Shown here one piece after another: positions 31,674-42,523 of a DNA stretch of 64,000 bases. Made by a program: the position numbers and the translations under genes. A model generated the notes under the pieces. That model made no database searches. It saw only the letters and a list, made by a program, of their open reading frames with translations, and was not told the origin of the DNA. This stretch comes from Adiantum capillus-veneris (Eukaryota > Streptophyta > Polypodiopsida > Polypodiales > Pteridaceae): NCBI GenBank assembly GCA_014529385.2, contig CM043967.1, positions 127,259,182-127,323,181 of the forward strand, given 5' to 3'. Positions within the stretch are counted from its first letter, which is position 1. Every line of letters begins with the position of its first letter.

Positions 31674-33009
31674 AGATTCGTCAATGCTCAAAAATGAATA
31701 CACATTGGCCAGCTGACATAAATGACCATAGCTCGTTGTGATCACTTGAATAATAAATGTAAATATCCAATATCCATAACATACTCTGGAGTTGGAAAAG
31801 CAAGTGTCCTCTATTGCGAGGTACATAAGCTGTGGGGTCCAGTGCGAGGTACAACACATTGGATTCATGCCTGCATAGCACAATGAGTAACTAAAAACAA
31901 AAAGAGTAAGAATGATTAGTAGGAAGCAATTTAAAAGTGGAAAAATGTGCAACATGTATATGGTGTGCAGAGTGCAACATGGGTCATAAATGTTGTTCCA
32001 AATAGACCACGAGCGGTCACCCTTCCACCAAAGTATATTTAACAGATCCAAAATGTGTTAGCGTGGGGTTAATAGTTGGCCATGAACTTTGCAATGACAA
32101 CTATAGAAGGGATTAGTATACAACTGAGACAAATGTGAGACAACCAAGCGGAAAGAAAAATTCTGTAGTTCTAATTTAATAGTTCCACTAACCAAAAAAA
32201 TTAGAACTACGAAGCTGCAAGTTGTTGCAGTTGGCCAAAGGAAAAGATGTAAGTATGAAACTTTGCTGGACTCATCACATGAAGCGAGCAACTTGATAGA
32301 GAAGACAAAAGTACGTTGACTACTTACCGAGGTCGACTATGATGAGCGTTTGAAATTGTGTGTGGGTGTGTGTTTTCTTTTTGTAAATAAAATTGTTTAA
32401 ACTTGCATTGCCTAGTGTTTAGTCATAATAGCATGAGCATACATGCTGTATAGGCTAGACGATAAACAGTAGATTGGTCCAACAAATAATAACCAACACA
32501 AAATTAATTTGATCTTAGCTCCTCTTTCCTAGAAGTCTTCAATTATGATGACAGGGAGTTCCAGTTAGACATAAGATTATGTACGAGAATCTAGGTTTGT
32601 TGGGCATATAAAAAAATGCCTTGCAAAACCACATACTTAAGCTTCTTGTTTAAACTGGTAGTAGGTAGTATGGGAGTCTGTAGCTTAAACAAATTACCTA
32701 AAATGGACTAGATAATTCCGTGAAAGTCAAAAAGTGTGGACCACACGAGGTGTAGCCCTGTCATTAGGACGAAGGAAATGTCTAATCCGCTGGATTAAAA
32801 GGAGATGGATCCATCATATAAAGAGTCCGGTTTGCACATTAACAAGACACTCACAATGTGTGTGTGTGTGTGAGAGAGCACGCGTGCACACACATATAGC
32901 ATTCAAATTGAAAAGTGAGTGAGTGTGTGGGTGCGAAAAAATCATTGACTTGCGAGGTTGTAGATAATCAAATACAAAGGTAGGGCCCACAGTTTAGTTA
33001 AGAGGGGAA
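31674..33009. other. Unassigned intergenic sequence
   Basis: No recognisable gene. One minus-strand open frame (32051-31536) has no known motif and ends in a GA tract, so I do not call it. A short TG run lies at about 32857-32870. Confidence 0.4.
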
Positions 33010-33625
33010 AGAGAGACAGAAATGAAAGGAAATGTTATACTAACCTTTTTTTAAAAAGCCTAATATGAGACCAAAGTGATACAATTCTTATGGATTTGAT
33101 CCAATGCCTCGGTATTGAAATAAAATAAAATGAAGTATAGTAAAAGACTAAAATATTAAAACTAAAATCTTGAAATTGCCACATTAAAATTCTCATGATT
33201 ATCGTCAGTGTACGTGGATGCCTGGCATCGAGTGTTGTCCGAGAAAGTATCGCATTGGTCATCGAAGAGCTTCCTCAATGCCCACGGCAGTAAGGAGTTG
33301 TAGTGGGAGGGGGAAAAGAGATAGCAAAATGAAATGAAATGTTATAATAACCGTCTATGTAATGTGTATGGGACCAAACCCACACAATCCTTAATCCTTG
33401 TGGATCTAATCCAACGTCTGGGTGCATAAATAAAATGATGTAAAGTAAGAAAAAAAACTAAAAATACTAAAACTAAAAGCATGACAAAAATCATAATCTT
33501 ATTAATGCACGAGGATGCCTAGCAAGTGGCATTGTCTGAGAAAGTGTTGCACCGTTCATTGTGAAGAGCTTGCTGAATGTCCACCTTTGTAAGTAGGCAT
33601 ATTGGGAGAGAGAGAAAACGATGTA
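33010..33625. repeat. Diverged tandem duplication, unit about 307 bp
   Basis: Two units (about 33010-33316 and 33317-33625) share in order AATGTTATA, a GGACC/GACCAAA block, GGAT-TAATCCAA, AAAACTAAAA, GGATGCCT, GAGAAAGT and GAAGAGCTT. Clearly homologous but substantially diverged, so old. Confidence 0.75.
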
Positions 33626-34177
33626 GGTAGCCACATACAAAATCAAAGCTGAGGACCGGGTCTCCATGTGTGTGTGACCACGATCCTGTATGCTTGTGCA
33701 CCATGGGTTAGTTGAAGCGGCATTGAGGCCGAGTTCGAGCTGTGTGGTGGGTCGAACAAGCGTGCTCCAGCCTATTGCAACGATCCATGCATTGAAGAAG
33801 TGGTTCACAATGAATAGTCCAGTGGGATGTTAAATGGAAGCATGTACAGTGTGTGATTGCTTGGAGATTGTTGTGATAGAGAACTAAACATGTTGTATGT
33901 CATCGCTAGGCAGTTGTGCTCAGCGATATTACATGAAGAAAACAGTGTATTGTTAGTAACAAAGAGAGAAAACCATATCAAAACAAGCCATACTGGCATC
34001 AAGGACCTAGGGTTCAACAACATAAAAGATAGAGATGGGGAAAGAGATGGCGGGGTGATAGAGGCCCGAACGGTAGTTCAGTTGTTGCAAAGTAATGGTA
34101 GAGAGCATAGAAAGGTTGCATGCATGTTGGTGGCGGCAGGAGTGGGTGTGTAAGCACCTATATTGCAGCAATGAGGG

Positions 34178-34216
<39 letters not shown>

Positions 34217-36473
34217 AAGAGAAATTGTTGCCTGAGAGAGAAAAAAAGCGAGAGATGAGAGATAAAGGAGGGTTTTTTGTTGCTGCTTGGTGGTGTGCAA
34301 CCAGAACAAGGAGTGGTCAAAATTAAGAAGAGAAGAAAAGAAAATTTGTGTGGTATACAACTGAGACTAGTTGGAGAATGAGGCGGCGTTACAGATAGCA
34401 AAGGCATGTCCGACTTTGCATGAAGGCTTCAAAGCTTTGCAATTAATATTATTATTTATCTACTACAGGTAGTATTCCCCTGCTCACAGTGCACACGCCA
34501 TGCCATGCATACTGTGCTCCATTCAAAAAGGCGACGCAAGGTGAGGGCCAATTTTTGTGGAATGTTCCCAGCCATCAACTTTACATGAAATTGATACTCT
34601 ACATATGGTAGCCATGGATAGTCATTGTCGTTGATGCACGGATCGGGTCGTTATTTATTGCCGTATGCACAAATGACGGGGGTCACTAGTTGAACAATTT
34701 GCGTAGTGCATTGAATCTTGCTGACGCCATTCCTTCACCGTGTTGCAGTTTTTATTTGCACTCCATGCTTCTCTAGGCTTTTATTGTCCTTAACTTTGCT
34801 AGCGTTTCCTTTAGTGCACCACTTTTAAAAAAGTATGCTTGCATCCTGAGGTGGTTGCAGGTATTGAGAGGTGAGAGCGTTATTTCTTGTTAATTTGTTG
34901 GTCTTGCTGTGTTCAGTCATGAGATAACCTGCCATTTCATTTCTTGCATATGAGTGGAACTACCCATCTAACATCAAACTATAGCCAAATGGCAAATGAC
35001 CTCAAAGTTGCTACTATCCTTGTGATCGGTTTTGGTCTACTGTGCGACTCAGCAAGTGCAGAGACCCATTAGTTCTTCTGAATTCACATTCTCTAAGCTA
35101 TAATACGTTCGGTCCTGCATGTTATCAAAAATAATATTGTGAATTTCCTCCTGAGTCCTCCTTCTCTTCTCTCTTCTTCTCTAGAGAATCCTTCGGAGCC
35201 GAGAGTTATTATGAGAGTTATTTGTGGGATTTGGATAGATTTTGATGGGTTGCCCCTAAAAAAATAAAATTAGTCCTCTTTGGTTTATATTCTTCTCCTT
35301 CTTATCATAGGCAATACTCACTCTTGCTTAAGATGGCAACTAATTAAGATCTCACTCGTCGATTATAAACTTACCTCATACTTCACCTTTCTTTCATTAC
35401 AAAAGAAAGAGAGAAACAAAAAAAAGAGGATCAAGAAAAAAAAGACTAGTAGCCTGCTGGGTATATACAGTAGCTCGGCGCGCCCGACTGGAAAATGAAA
35501 TAGCCCGACGAGCGTAATTATATATAGTAAATAGTATGCTAACCCTGGTCTTTTAGCTAGGCAAATCCTTGAGGAGTGTATCCGAGTGCCGAGTATTGTC
35601 ATCTCCTTGTGAATTGACCTAAGGTTACAGAGTCACAGGTCCTTTTTTGGGCCGAACGTGATTCTTAATTCGGTAACCACTTCTAAAAAATTTTAATTCG
35701 TTTACCGACATAAAGGTACGAAACCAAAACAGCTGAAAACTTGGGGAATCATGCTCATTGCGAAGAAGCCATTGGTCCAAATGAGGGCTGTAATTGGTTT
35801 TAGAAGATGAGCATATGTAAATGACGAGTCGATAGTCAAGGGTCGGATGTGCTCTACTAGTGTACCGGGCATATAAAGATCCTTGAAGTCTTGCATTTGA
35901 GTTGATTTACAATATAAGAGCTATAATCCTTGATTGGGTTAAAATAGCTTTTATATATTGAATTGGTTGCATGGGTGGGCTACAATCCTTCACTGGGTAC
36001 AAGTAGTCCCCAATTGGGTGATTATATTGAAGACTTATTTGCGTTAGTGCATGCATTGGTTTATACAGAGAGTGCATTATTTATTACGATAGATTATTAG
36101 TGCATGAAATGACTAATTATATATTTTATTGCTTTTGTTTGTTTTTTTGTAGCAAATGAAATTAGATGTGTCTTATTGTTTGAAAATCAAAGTGGACATA
36201 TAAATAATCATTATAATAATAATTGCATAGAGAGATTCATAGCATTGTTATGGTTATTACGCCATGTATAGATTACATTGTAATGTGTATGGTTGCTCAT
36301 AATATAGGTGATCGATATGTGGATTGACTAGCGTGCATTGAAAATCTCATATTGTGCATCATGGTTACTTTCATATTGAATGGTTTTTAAATTATAATAT
36401 ATATTGAAAATAAAAAAATTGTTTTCAGTTTGTAACATCTTGTTCTTTTCTCTTCAGTTTTAATTTAAAAGCA
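33626..36473. other. Unassigned intergenic sequence with a GA tract
   Basis: A (GA)n tract at 34178-34212 is flanked by purine-rich sequence. No coding homology recognised; the short frames have no known motifs. 35880-36440 is AT-rich. Confidence 0.4.
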
Positions 36474-38285
36474 ATGGAGCAAAATGTGGGCACAAGTGGT
36501 ACGAAGAAGCCAAAGAATAAAAAAGCTCTTGGCAAAGAGTGGGATTATGCTCACAACATATCCGGCCGATATATGGAGTAGCAATGTAAATTTTGTCATA
36601 CAGCAAAATCTGGCGTTGCACCATGTATTAGGGATCATTTTCTGGGTAGCGCTAAAAACAATTGTAGAAAATGTGAGCATTCTCAGGCACCTGCAGTTGC
36701 AAAGCGTTTGAGAGAAGAGCTCGCCAAAAAGGGTGGCAAGAGACGACAGATATATAGCTCTATGCCTTCGAATCAAGAGTTCCCAGAGACAAATATTAAC
36801 TTCGCAGATCCTGTAGTGACGCCAACTAACCTTGGAGAACAACCTGTGCAAGGAGAGGAAATTCCAGGCAGTGTTCCTTTTAAACGTCACAATGAAGGTG
36901 GACTTTGTCAAATGTGTCAAAAATCATTACATCAAAGCTTTCGATTGCAGTCTCTAGAAGAAGCACAAACAGCACTCGCCAAAGCAATATTCTTTACTAG
37001 AAGTTCTTTGGTCATGGTAGATAGCAATCATTGGAAGGTTGCTTGGAAGAAAATCGGTGAGTTTGGTCCAGGATTTTTAGCTCCTTCTTATCACACGATA
37101 AGAAATGTTTTCTTGGACAAATGTTACATCGAAGTCAAAGAGCGTGTTGGCAAAATAATACTTGGGAATATTTTGCTTTCAGGATGTAGGATTGTGAGTG
37201 ATGGCTGGTCAAATGTTCAGAGAAGACCGTTGATCAATGTAATGCTGGTTTGTCCAAGGAGAGAAACGTTTATAAAGGCGATTGATAGTTTTGGTGCAAT
37301 TAAAAGTGGCAAATACATTTCTAAGGTCTTGATTGATGTAATTAAAGAAATTGGTGCTGAACATGTCGTTCAAGTTGTGATGGACAACGCAAAGAATTGT
37401 AAAAACACCAGTAAATTAATAAAGAAGTGCTTTCCACACATTTTTACCAATGGTTGTAATACGCACAGCTTGAACTTGGTACTGAAAGATTGTTACACTA
37501 GTGAAGAAACCACATGGTTCGCCAAAATAATTGATATAGCACGTCAGGTTGTGAAATTTATCTTGAAACGAAAGAGAGTGCTCGATTTGTATAGGATGCG
37601 CATGTCAGTGATACTGAAACTTCCTGCGGAAACTCGGTTCTGCACACACTTTTATACCTTGGAATCACTTCTCCGTAATAAATGTGCTGTGATTGACACA
37701 TTCAATTGCGCGACCTTTGATGAATGGCAGCTTGAGCAAAAAGAAACAGTGAAAGATAAAATTACATGTCTACGTGGCAATGTAAACAAGGTTGCTTGGT
37801 GGAGGAGTGTAATGGATGCATACCATGTAATGATGCCCGTTATGTTCGCGATCCACAATCTTGATCAAAGGGCACCAAACTTAGGCAAAGTGTGGATGAC
37901 ATGGTGGTTAGTCCAACAGAGTCTTGAAAATCCTGAAGAGCTGAAAGAGTCTGTAGTAGATAAGGAGTGGAGATACCATTCTCTGGCAAACAGCGGAAAA
38001 TTTTGGCTAAATATTTTTATGCAAGGTGGAAGAGCGCTCATAGTCCACTCCATAGCGTGGCTTACATGCTCGATCCAGAGTATTGGAATCTAGATCTGAT
38101 GTCCAATACAGAGGTGGTAGGCGATTTCTATCACGTTCTACTCCAACGTTCAGGACCGAATTGATTGCATCAAAGAAATGAGTGCATTTAGATCAAAAGA
38201 AGATCCTTTTGCGAATGATTTTGTACAGGTAATGGAAAAAGAGCAACCTGCATGGAAGTGGTGGATGATGAATGGTGGAGAGCAT
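36474..38285 (+). pseudogene. hAT-2: BED/DUF659 hAT transposase
   Basis: ATG at 36474. Residues 15-75 form a BED-type zinc finger (GKEWDYAHN, QCKFCHTAKSGVAPCIRDHF), interrupted by a TAG at 36579-36581 that replaces the expected Trp. The same frame is open from 36582 to 38093. DUF659: VSDGWSNVQRRPLINVML, VQVVMDNAKNC, GCNTHSLNLVLKD, ETRFCTHFYTLESLL. After a frameshift near 38000, SPLHSVAYMLDPEYW and WKWWMMNGGEH continue the hAT C-terminal region. It stops abruptly at AGCAT (38281-38285) because copia-3 and CACTA-1 interrupt it; the final dimerisation segment is not in the window. Confidence 0.9.
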
Positions 38286-38365
38286 TGAAGTCGCGGAGCG
38301 GAGCGTGGGTCGACTCTCTCACACACGCTCACACACACAGTGAGCTTACACAGTACAGTACATAG
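38286..38365 (-). repeat. Copia-3 partial 3' LTR (80 bp)
   Basis: Appears identical to 40006-40085. The match stops at CATAG, after which gag sequence begins. Confidence 0.9.
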
Positions 38366-38972
38366 TGCCTTTGCCTTTGTCAATGTTCTTCCTGTTCACT
38401 TCCTCTGTGAGCAAGCTGCCTTCTACATTGGCACTTGTAAGACCTTCTGGCGCGACAGAATTACTTAACGCTGTACGAAAAGTATCCCAACTGTCTGGCA
38501 AAGTGATTAAGAGAAACATAGCCTTCAGTGAATCTGGAAAGACTATCTCCTGTGCTGTTAACTGGCTGAAAATTGTGTGAAATTCATTCAGATGATTTGA
38601 CATGGCTGTCCCTTCCTTCATCTTCAAATCCACCAATTTCTTGAGCCAGTACATCTGAGAAGCAGCACTTTGTTTCTCGTACATACCACGTAGCTTTTGC
38701 CATACGCCATACGCTGTAGTCTCTTCTGCTACGTTGAAGTAAACATTTTCTGCCAGTGTCAGCATGATTGTGGAACAAGCTAACTCGTCAAGCTCTTCCC
38801 ACTCATCTTCAGCCATACCTTCTGGTCTCTCCCCTTTGAGCTTCAGTGGCTTCACTTGTTTTTTCTGCACCAAAACCTGCCAAATCTGCTTCTTCCAGAA
38901 TGGAAAGTTTGTGCCATCCAGCTTCTTTATGTTGTAAAGAGTCTCACTTTGAGAAGATGCCATATCTTCCAA
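38366..38972 (-). pseudogene. gag: Copia-3 gag, 3'-truncated
   Basis: Start chosen at ATG 38972 (MEDMASSQSE). LDGTNFPFWKKQIWQVL is the copia gag N-terminal motif (DUF4219-like), and ATAYGVWQKLRGMYEKQS, MSNHLNEFHTIFSQL and LLITLPDSWDTF belong to the UBN2/gag region. About 200 codons remain open. The zinc knuckle and everything downstream are missing because the frame runs into the partial LTR. Confidence 0.88.
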
Positions 38973-39990
38973 ACTGTTTACTCTTGAGAAAAATCCGGCA
39001 GAGTTTCCCCTGTAAACTGGCCTCTGTACACAATAAACAAGCTGTAATCAACAAGCTGAACACCTCTCCTCAGGAACTGTCAGTATTTTGAAAATTTTTG
39101 ACAGAGCCTCCCCTGTAAACTGAGCTCTAGGAACCAAAAGATAGCTCAAAAAACAATCATAAATAGCTGACCAGTGACAAATCCTGTAAGCATACACTGT
39201 CTCCTCTCTGGGCGATGACAGAACCTGTATCTGTCTCAAGACTGAACCCTGAACAATGCCTCAACGGCCTGACGCATAAGATGCAATCCAGTGTCTACAC
39301 AAAGTCATACATCCTAAGGGATAAAAGTCGCCGAAGAGGATGCGTGTAGAGGGGAACTCCAGCAACCTAATCCACCTCACACTGGGTAACCCAGCCCCCA
39401 GTGCTTGGCTTCAAAAAAACCTCACACACGACCCTCTCAGATGGCTCAGCAAACTGCCCAGAACTAGCATATATCCTATAATAGACCAATCACTGTCCTA
39501 TGACCGCTGCGGCGGTCTGTCTGCTAGCGTGACTCACAACTAGCAGACCCACAATCACAGTACATCAATCTGCAATACATGCCAGTGGTGTCAAGCCGTC
39601 GTATGGCCACACCTCCCCTGAAACCTGGCAAGCACAAGAAGTAACAATGCAGACTGCAATATATATATCTGATGATATATATGTGTACCTGGTCTATAGA
39701 TGATGCTCTGAAGACTAATAGGTGATGTATGTCGATGCCGATATTGATATCGACCCCGTCCTGCTTGCCAATCTACACAAGACGGATTTCTTTGCGGCTG
39801 AAATTTATCTTCTGCTGTAGTGCTCAGAACGAAATTCTGAGGGCATAAACGGCTTCGAAAGGGGGGTAAAACCCCAGGTCGCCTGATGAAAACGCTCCCG
39901 GAATGCCGAGTGTGAATTTTCGAACTCCGGATCCAGAATCTGCCGGAAAAGTGCGCGCGCGCGCGATTGCGCAAATCCGCACTGAACCAA
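38973..39990 (-). other. Copia-3 leader
   Basis: Roughly 1 kb between PBS and gag ATG without a convincing ORF. Contains a GCGCGC run near 39955. Confidence 0.6.
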
Positions 39991-40004
39991 GGCTCTGATA
40001 CCAA
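39991..40004 (-). promoter_or_regulatory. Copia-3 primer-binding site
   Basis: On the minus strand TTGGTATCAGAGCC, the initiator tRNA-Met site, one base from the LTR end. Confidence 0.92.
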
Positions 40005-40005
40005 T

Positions 40006-40226
40006 TGAAGTCGCGGAGCGGAGCGTGGGTCGACTCTCTCACACACGCTCACACACACAGTGAGCTTACACAGTACAGTACATAGAGAACTGTTAGAAGG
40101 GTTATCTCCCAATTACTTAGTATTCACAAAGTATAAGTTAGTATATACAAAGAGTTAGAGGGAAGTGAGTTAGGCAGGCGGCCAGCCATATCCGCATAAG
40201 AGGCCACTTGGGCTTTAATCCCAACA
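40006..40226 (-). repeat. Copia-3 5' LTR
   Basis: 221 bp, TG...CA on the minus strand, followed on the plus strand by AGCAT. Confidence 0.9.
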
Positions 40227-40231
40227 AGCAT

Positions 40232-40400
40232 CACTACAAGAGGTACTTAATAGTAGCGACGCTCAAATGTGAAAAACCACGACGTCGCTAAGTTACAAGG
40301 CGTCGCTATGAGCATCGTTAAGTTACTTGTAACTTAGCGACGCCCATAGTGACGCCTATAACGACGCCATTAGGGCTAAAAAAAATAACCGAGAGCGTCC
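40232..40400 (+). repeat. CACTA-1 left terminus and subterminal repeats
   Basis: CACTACAAGAGG followed by repeated GCGACGCTC, GACGTCGCT, GCGTCGCTATGAGC and AGCGACGCCC in both orientations. Such short motifs are where En/Spm-type TNPA proteins bind. Confidence 0.8.
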
Positions 40401-40429
40401 GAAAACTCAGATCTTAGATCTGAGTTTTC
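40401..40429. promoter_or_regulatory. Perfect 14-bp hairpin in CACTA-1
   Basis: Arms GAAAACTCAGATCT and AGATCTGAGTTTTC with a single-base centre. The same structure, with compensating outer change, is at the same place in CACTA-2 (61447-61475). Confidence 0.8.
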
Positions 40430-40451
40430 AGTGCGCGCTCAAGCAAGCAAG

Positions 40452-40489
40452 GTAACGCGTGCTCTCCCTCTCTCTCTCTTTCTTCTCCA

Positions 40490-40529
<40 letters not shown>

Positions 40530-40647
40530 AGGAGAGGAAGGAGAGCCAGGTATGGTCCTTCCCTCTCCTCACTCTCATGTTCCTTTCCCCTCTTTCTCTC
40601 TCCCTCTCTCTCTCTCTCACACACACACATTGTGTTTTTGAGAGAGA

Positions 40648-40689
<42 letters not shown>

Positions 40690-40843
40690 CAGCACAAACA
40701 TAAACAAAAAATGCACACACACATGCATAAACAAATAATGCACACACACATTGAGAGAGAAAAAGAGAGAGAGAGAGAGCATGCATAAACCAAAAATGCA
40801 CACACACATACATAAACAAAGAATGCACACACATTGAGAGAGG

Positions 40844-40888
<45 letters not shown>

Positions 40889-40905
40889 AGAAGAACAAGA
40901 AGAAG
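40452..40905. repeat. Microsatellite cluster (CT, AC, GA)
   Basis: Alternating CT, CA and GA dinucleotide tracts. The long open frames across this stretch on both strands are low-complexity Ser/Leu, Thr/His and Arg/Glu artefacts. Confidence 0.95.
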
Positions 40906-40918
40906 AGAAGAGAGTCTT

Positions 40919-41060
40919 AACATCGTAGGAAACTATCCCAAAAGACCTTAAAGATCTAGTCGACAGGAGTTGAACTCAAGACCTGTTATTCATGAGGGAA
41001 ATGGCATAACCAATCTATCACACTTCGGTGATAGAAAAGTTATACCATTTTTCTCCTTTT
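40919..41060 (-). repeat. tRNA-like (SINE-like) unit 1 in CACTA-1
   Basis: On the minus strand GATAGATTGGTTATGCC (like a tRNA D-arm/box A) is followed about 25 bases later by GGTCTTGAGTTCAACTCC (like a T-arm/box B). Spacing and arms look tRNA-derived. Probably a SINE fragment; not a functional tRNA. Confidence 0.5.
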
Positions 41061-41118
41061 TTTTATTGGCATGCATACACACCCACACACACACACCCAA
41101 GAAGAAGAGAGTTTAATT

Positions 41119-41262
41119 TAACGTCGTAGGAAACTAATTAAAGAGACCTAAAGATATAGCCGACGAGGAGTTGACCTCAAAACCTGTTATTCACAAGGGA
41201 AATGGCATAACCAATCTACCACATTTGGGTGATAGAAAGGTTATACCATTTTTCTCTTTTTA
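41119..41262 (-). repeat. tRNA-like unit 2 in CACTA-1
   Basis: Second copy of the same unit, with box B degraded (GTTTTGAGGTCAACTCC) and box A-like GTAGATTGGTTATGCC kept. The flanking AACGTCGTAGGAAACTA is shared. Confidence 0.5.
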
Positions 41263-41334
41263 TTGGCACACACACAAGAAGAAGAGAGTTTTAACGTCGT
41301 AGGAAACTATCCCAAAAGACGTTAAAGATTAGGT

Positions 41335-41705
41335 TAGATATCGATGTAGACTTACGTTAAATTAGATTTAGGTTTATTTAAGTTAAATTATATTAAATTT
41401 AGGTTTATTTTGAGTTAGATTTACATTTGATTAGATTTAGGTTTATTTACGTTAGATTTAGATTTACGTTATATTAAATTAGATTTAGGTTTATTTACGT
41501 TATATTAGATTAGATTTAGGTTTATTTACGTTATTTACCTGTTATTGAAGAGGGAAATGGCATAGCCAATCTACCACACTTGGGTGATAGAAAGGTTATA
41601 CCATTTTCCTCTTTTTATGTTTAAGATAAGGTTAGATCTAGATTTACGTTATATTAGATTTAGGTTTATTTAAGTTAGATTAGATTAGATTTAAGTTTAT
41701 TTTGA
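41335..41705. repeat. AT-rich minisatellite, TTAGATTTAGGTTTATTTACG type
   Basis: Irregular repeats of TTAGATTTAGGTTTATTT with variable linkers. Includes a partial third tRNA-like unit at 41537-41610. The same minisatellite occurs in CACTA-2. Confidence 0.85.
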
Positions 41706-41734
41706 GTACACCGAAAGATTATACTGCCTACGCG

Positions 41735-42066
41735 TTTGAGAGTGGCTAGTGTCTCAATCACTACGTTGGAGATGCTTAGGAGTGACTCAAACACTGCGTC
41801 GGGGTCACCTAGAGGCTTGGATGATGAGCATTCATCGAAGAGGATTGCTATAGTTCACAGGATGAACATGCCAAAGTGATACGCCTACCTCATCAATCGT
41901 ATTTTCGATGAGACCATTATGACCCCTGAGGGGAAGCAAGTGATGGGCCGCATACAACAGTTGTGTAGATGTGAATGGGCCTCACATATACAAATACTTC
42001 AATGCAAGAGTTTAATACTAGGTTTGATGGGTAGCTTTGGAAATCCCATAAGGGAAATCTCACTCT
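41735..42066 (+). pseudogene. Unidentified coding fragment in CACTA-1 cargo position
   Basis: A frame of about 110 codons with one internal TGA. It contains LRVASVSITTLEMLRSD, IAIVHRMNMP, YAYLINRIFDETIMTPEGKQ, and ends GNPIREISLYL. Codon composition looks coding, unlike the AT-rich repeats on its left. It lies where CACTA-2 carries a HIPP fragment. I do not recognise the protein. It is probably a captured host-gene piece. Confidence 0.4.
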
Positions 42067-42414
42067 ACCTGTAGAGAATCACAAGAGGTCAGCACAAGAC
42101 TTATTTTCAACGTAGGTTCTTGCCTACATAAATGTCTTATCTTCCAGGAGTGGGCCTATGAAATGTTTAAAGGAGGATAATTATAGGAAAAAAGGAGCAA
42201 CACTGTTCTGTTTATTTTTTATTTTTGGGAGGAGGGGGGGCTTTCTAGCTTTGTAAGGACACAAAAGAAAGCTTTTTAATTAATGGACAAAAGACACTCT
42301 TACAAGACTTTTTATAGTAAGATTCTTTAGAGAAAGGCCACTTTTTGTGGAGAAGGTTTGAAGGGGAGAAAAATGTGCCTTTTTTGTTATTGCATACACA
42401 TATATATATTAGAC

Positions 42415-42416
<2 letters not shown>
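42067..42416. other. Unassigned CACTA-1 sequence
   Basis: Between the unidentified coding fragment and the LINE-2 3' microsatellite. No feature recognised beyond a poly-G run near 42231-42240. Confidence 0.4.
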
Positions 42417-42477
<61 letters not shown>

Positions 42478-42490
42478 TAGATAGATAGAT
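42417..42490. repeat. (GA)n(GATA)n tract at LINE-2 3' end
   Basis: About 55 bp of GA followed by five GATA units, abutting the LINE-2 3' end. Confidence 0.95.
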
Positions 42491-42507
42491 TTTATTATCG
42501 TCCTCGG

Positions 42508-42523
42508 AGGTCAAATATGACCT
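42508..42523 (-). promoter_or_regulatory. LINE-2 3' hairpin
   Basis: Same AGGTCA-4 nt-TGACCT hairpin as in LINE-1, about 20 bp from the 3' tail. Confidence 0.55.

Larger units (their letters stand above)
38286..40226 (-). mobile_element. Copia-3: internally deleted copia element
   Basis: Flanked by a perfect 5-bp duplication AGCAT (38281-38285 and 40227-40231). The right side is a full 221-bp LTR (40006-40226, starts TGTTGGGATT on minus). The left side has only the last 80 bp of the LTR (38286-38365), fused directly to the interior of gag. PBS and gag are present; pol is absent. Intact duplication plus fused partial LTR points to a deletion (or aberrant reverse transcription) between gag and the 3' LTR. 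Confidence 0.88.

Noticed and set aside
31536-32051. 171-codon minus-strand frame as a host gene
   Set aside because: No recognisable domain, Cys/Tyr/Leu composition typical of AT-rich non-coding DNA, and it ends in a GA tract.
35280-35602. Small frames around 35.3-35.6 kb
   Set aside because: Lys/Arg-rich or Phe/Leu-rich products of an A-rich tract; no homology recognised.
40414-40923. Long Ser/Leu- and Thr/His-rich open frames over the microsatellite cluster (also 61453-61973)
   Set aside because: They come from CT, CA and GA dinucleotide tracts read in any frame; composition is purely repeat-derived.
40966-41030. Functional tRNA gene
   Set aside because: Box A/B-like motifs exist, but the anticodon and acceptor stems do not form and the unit is repeated in a degraded state.
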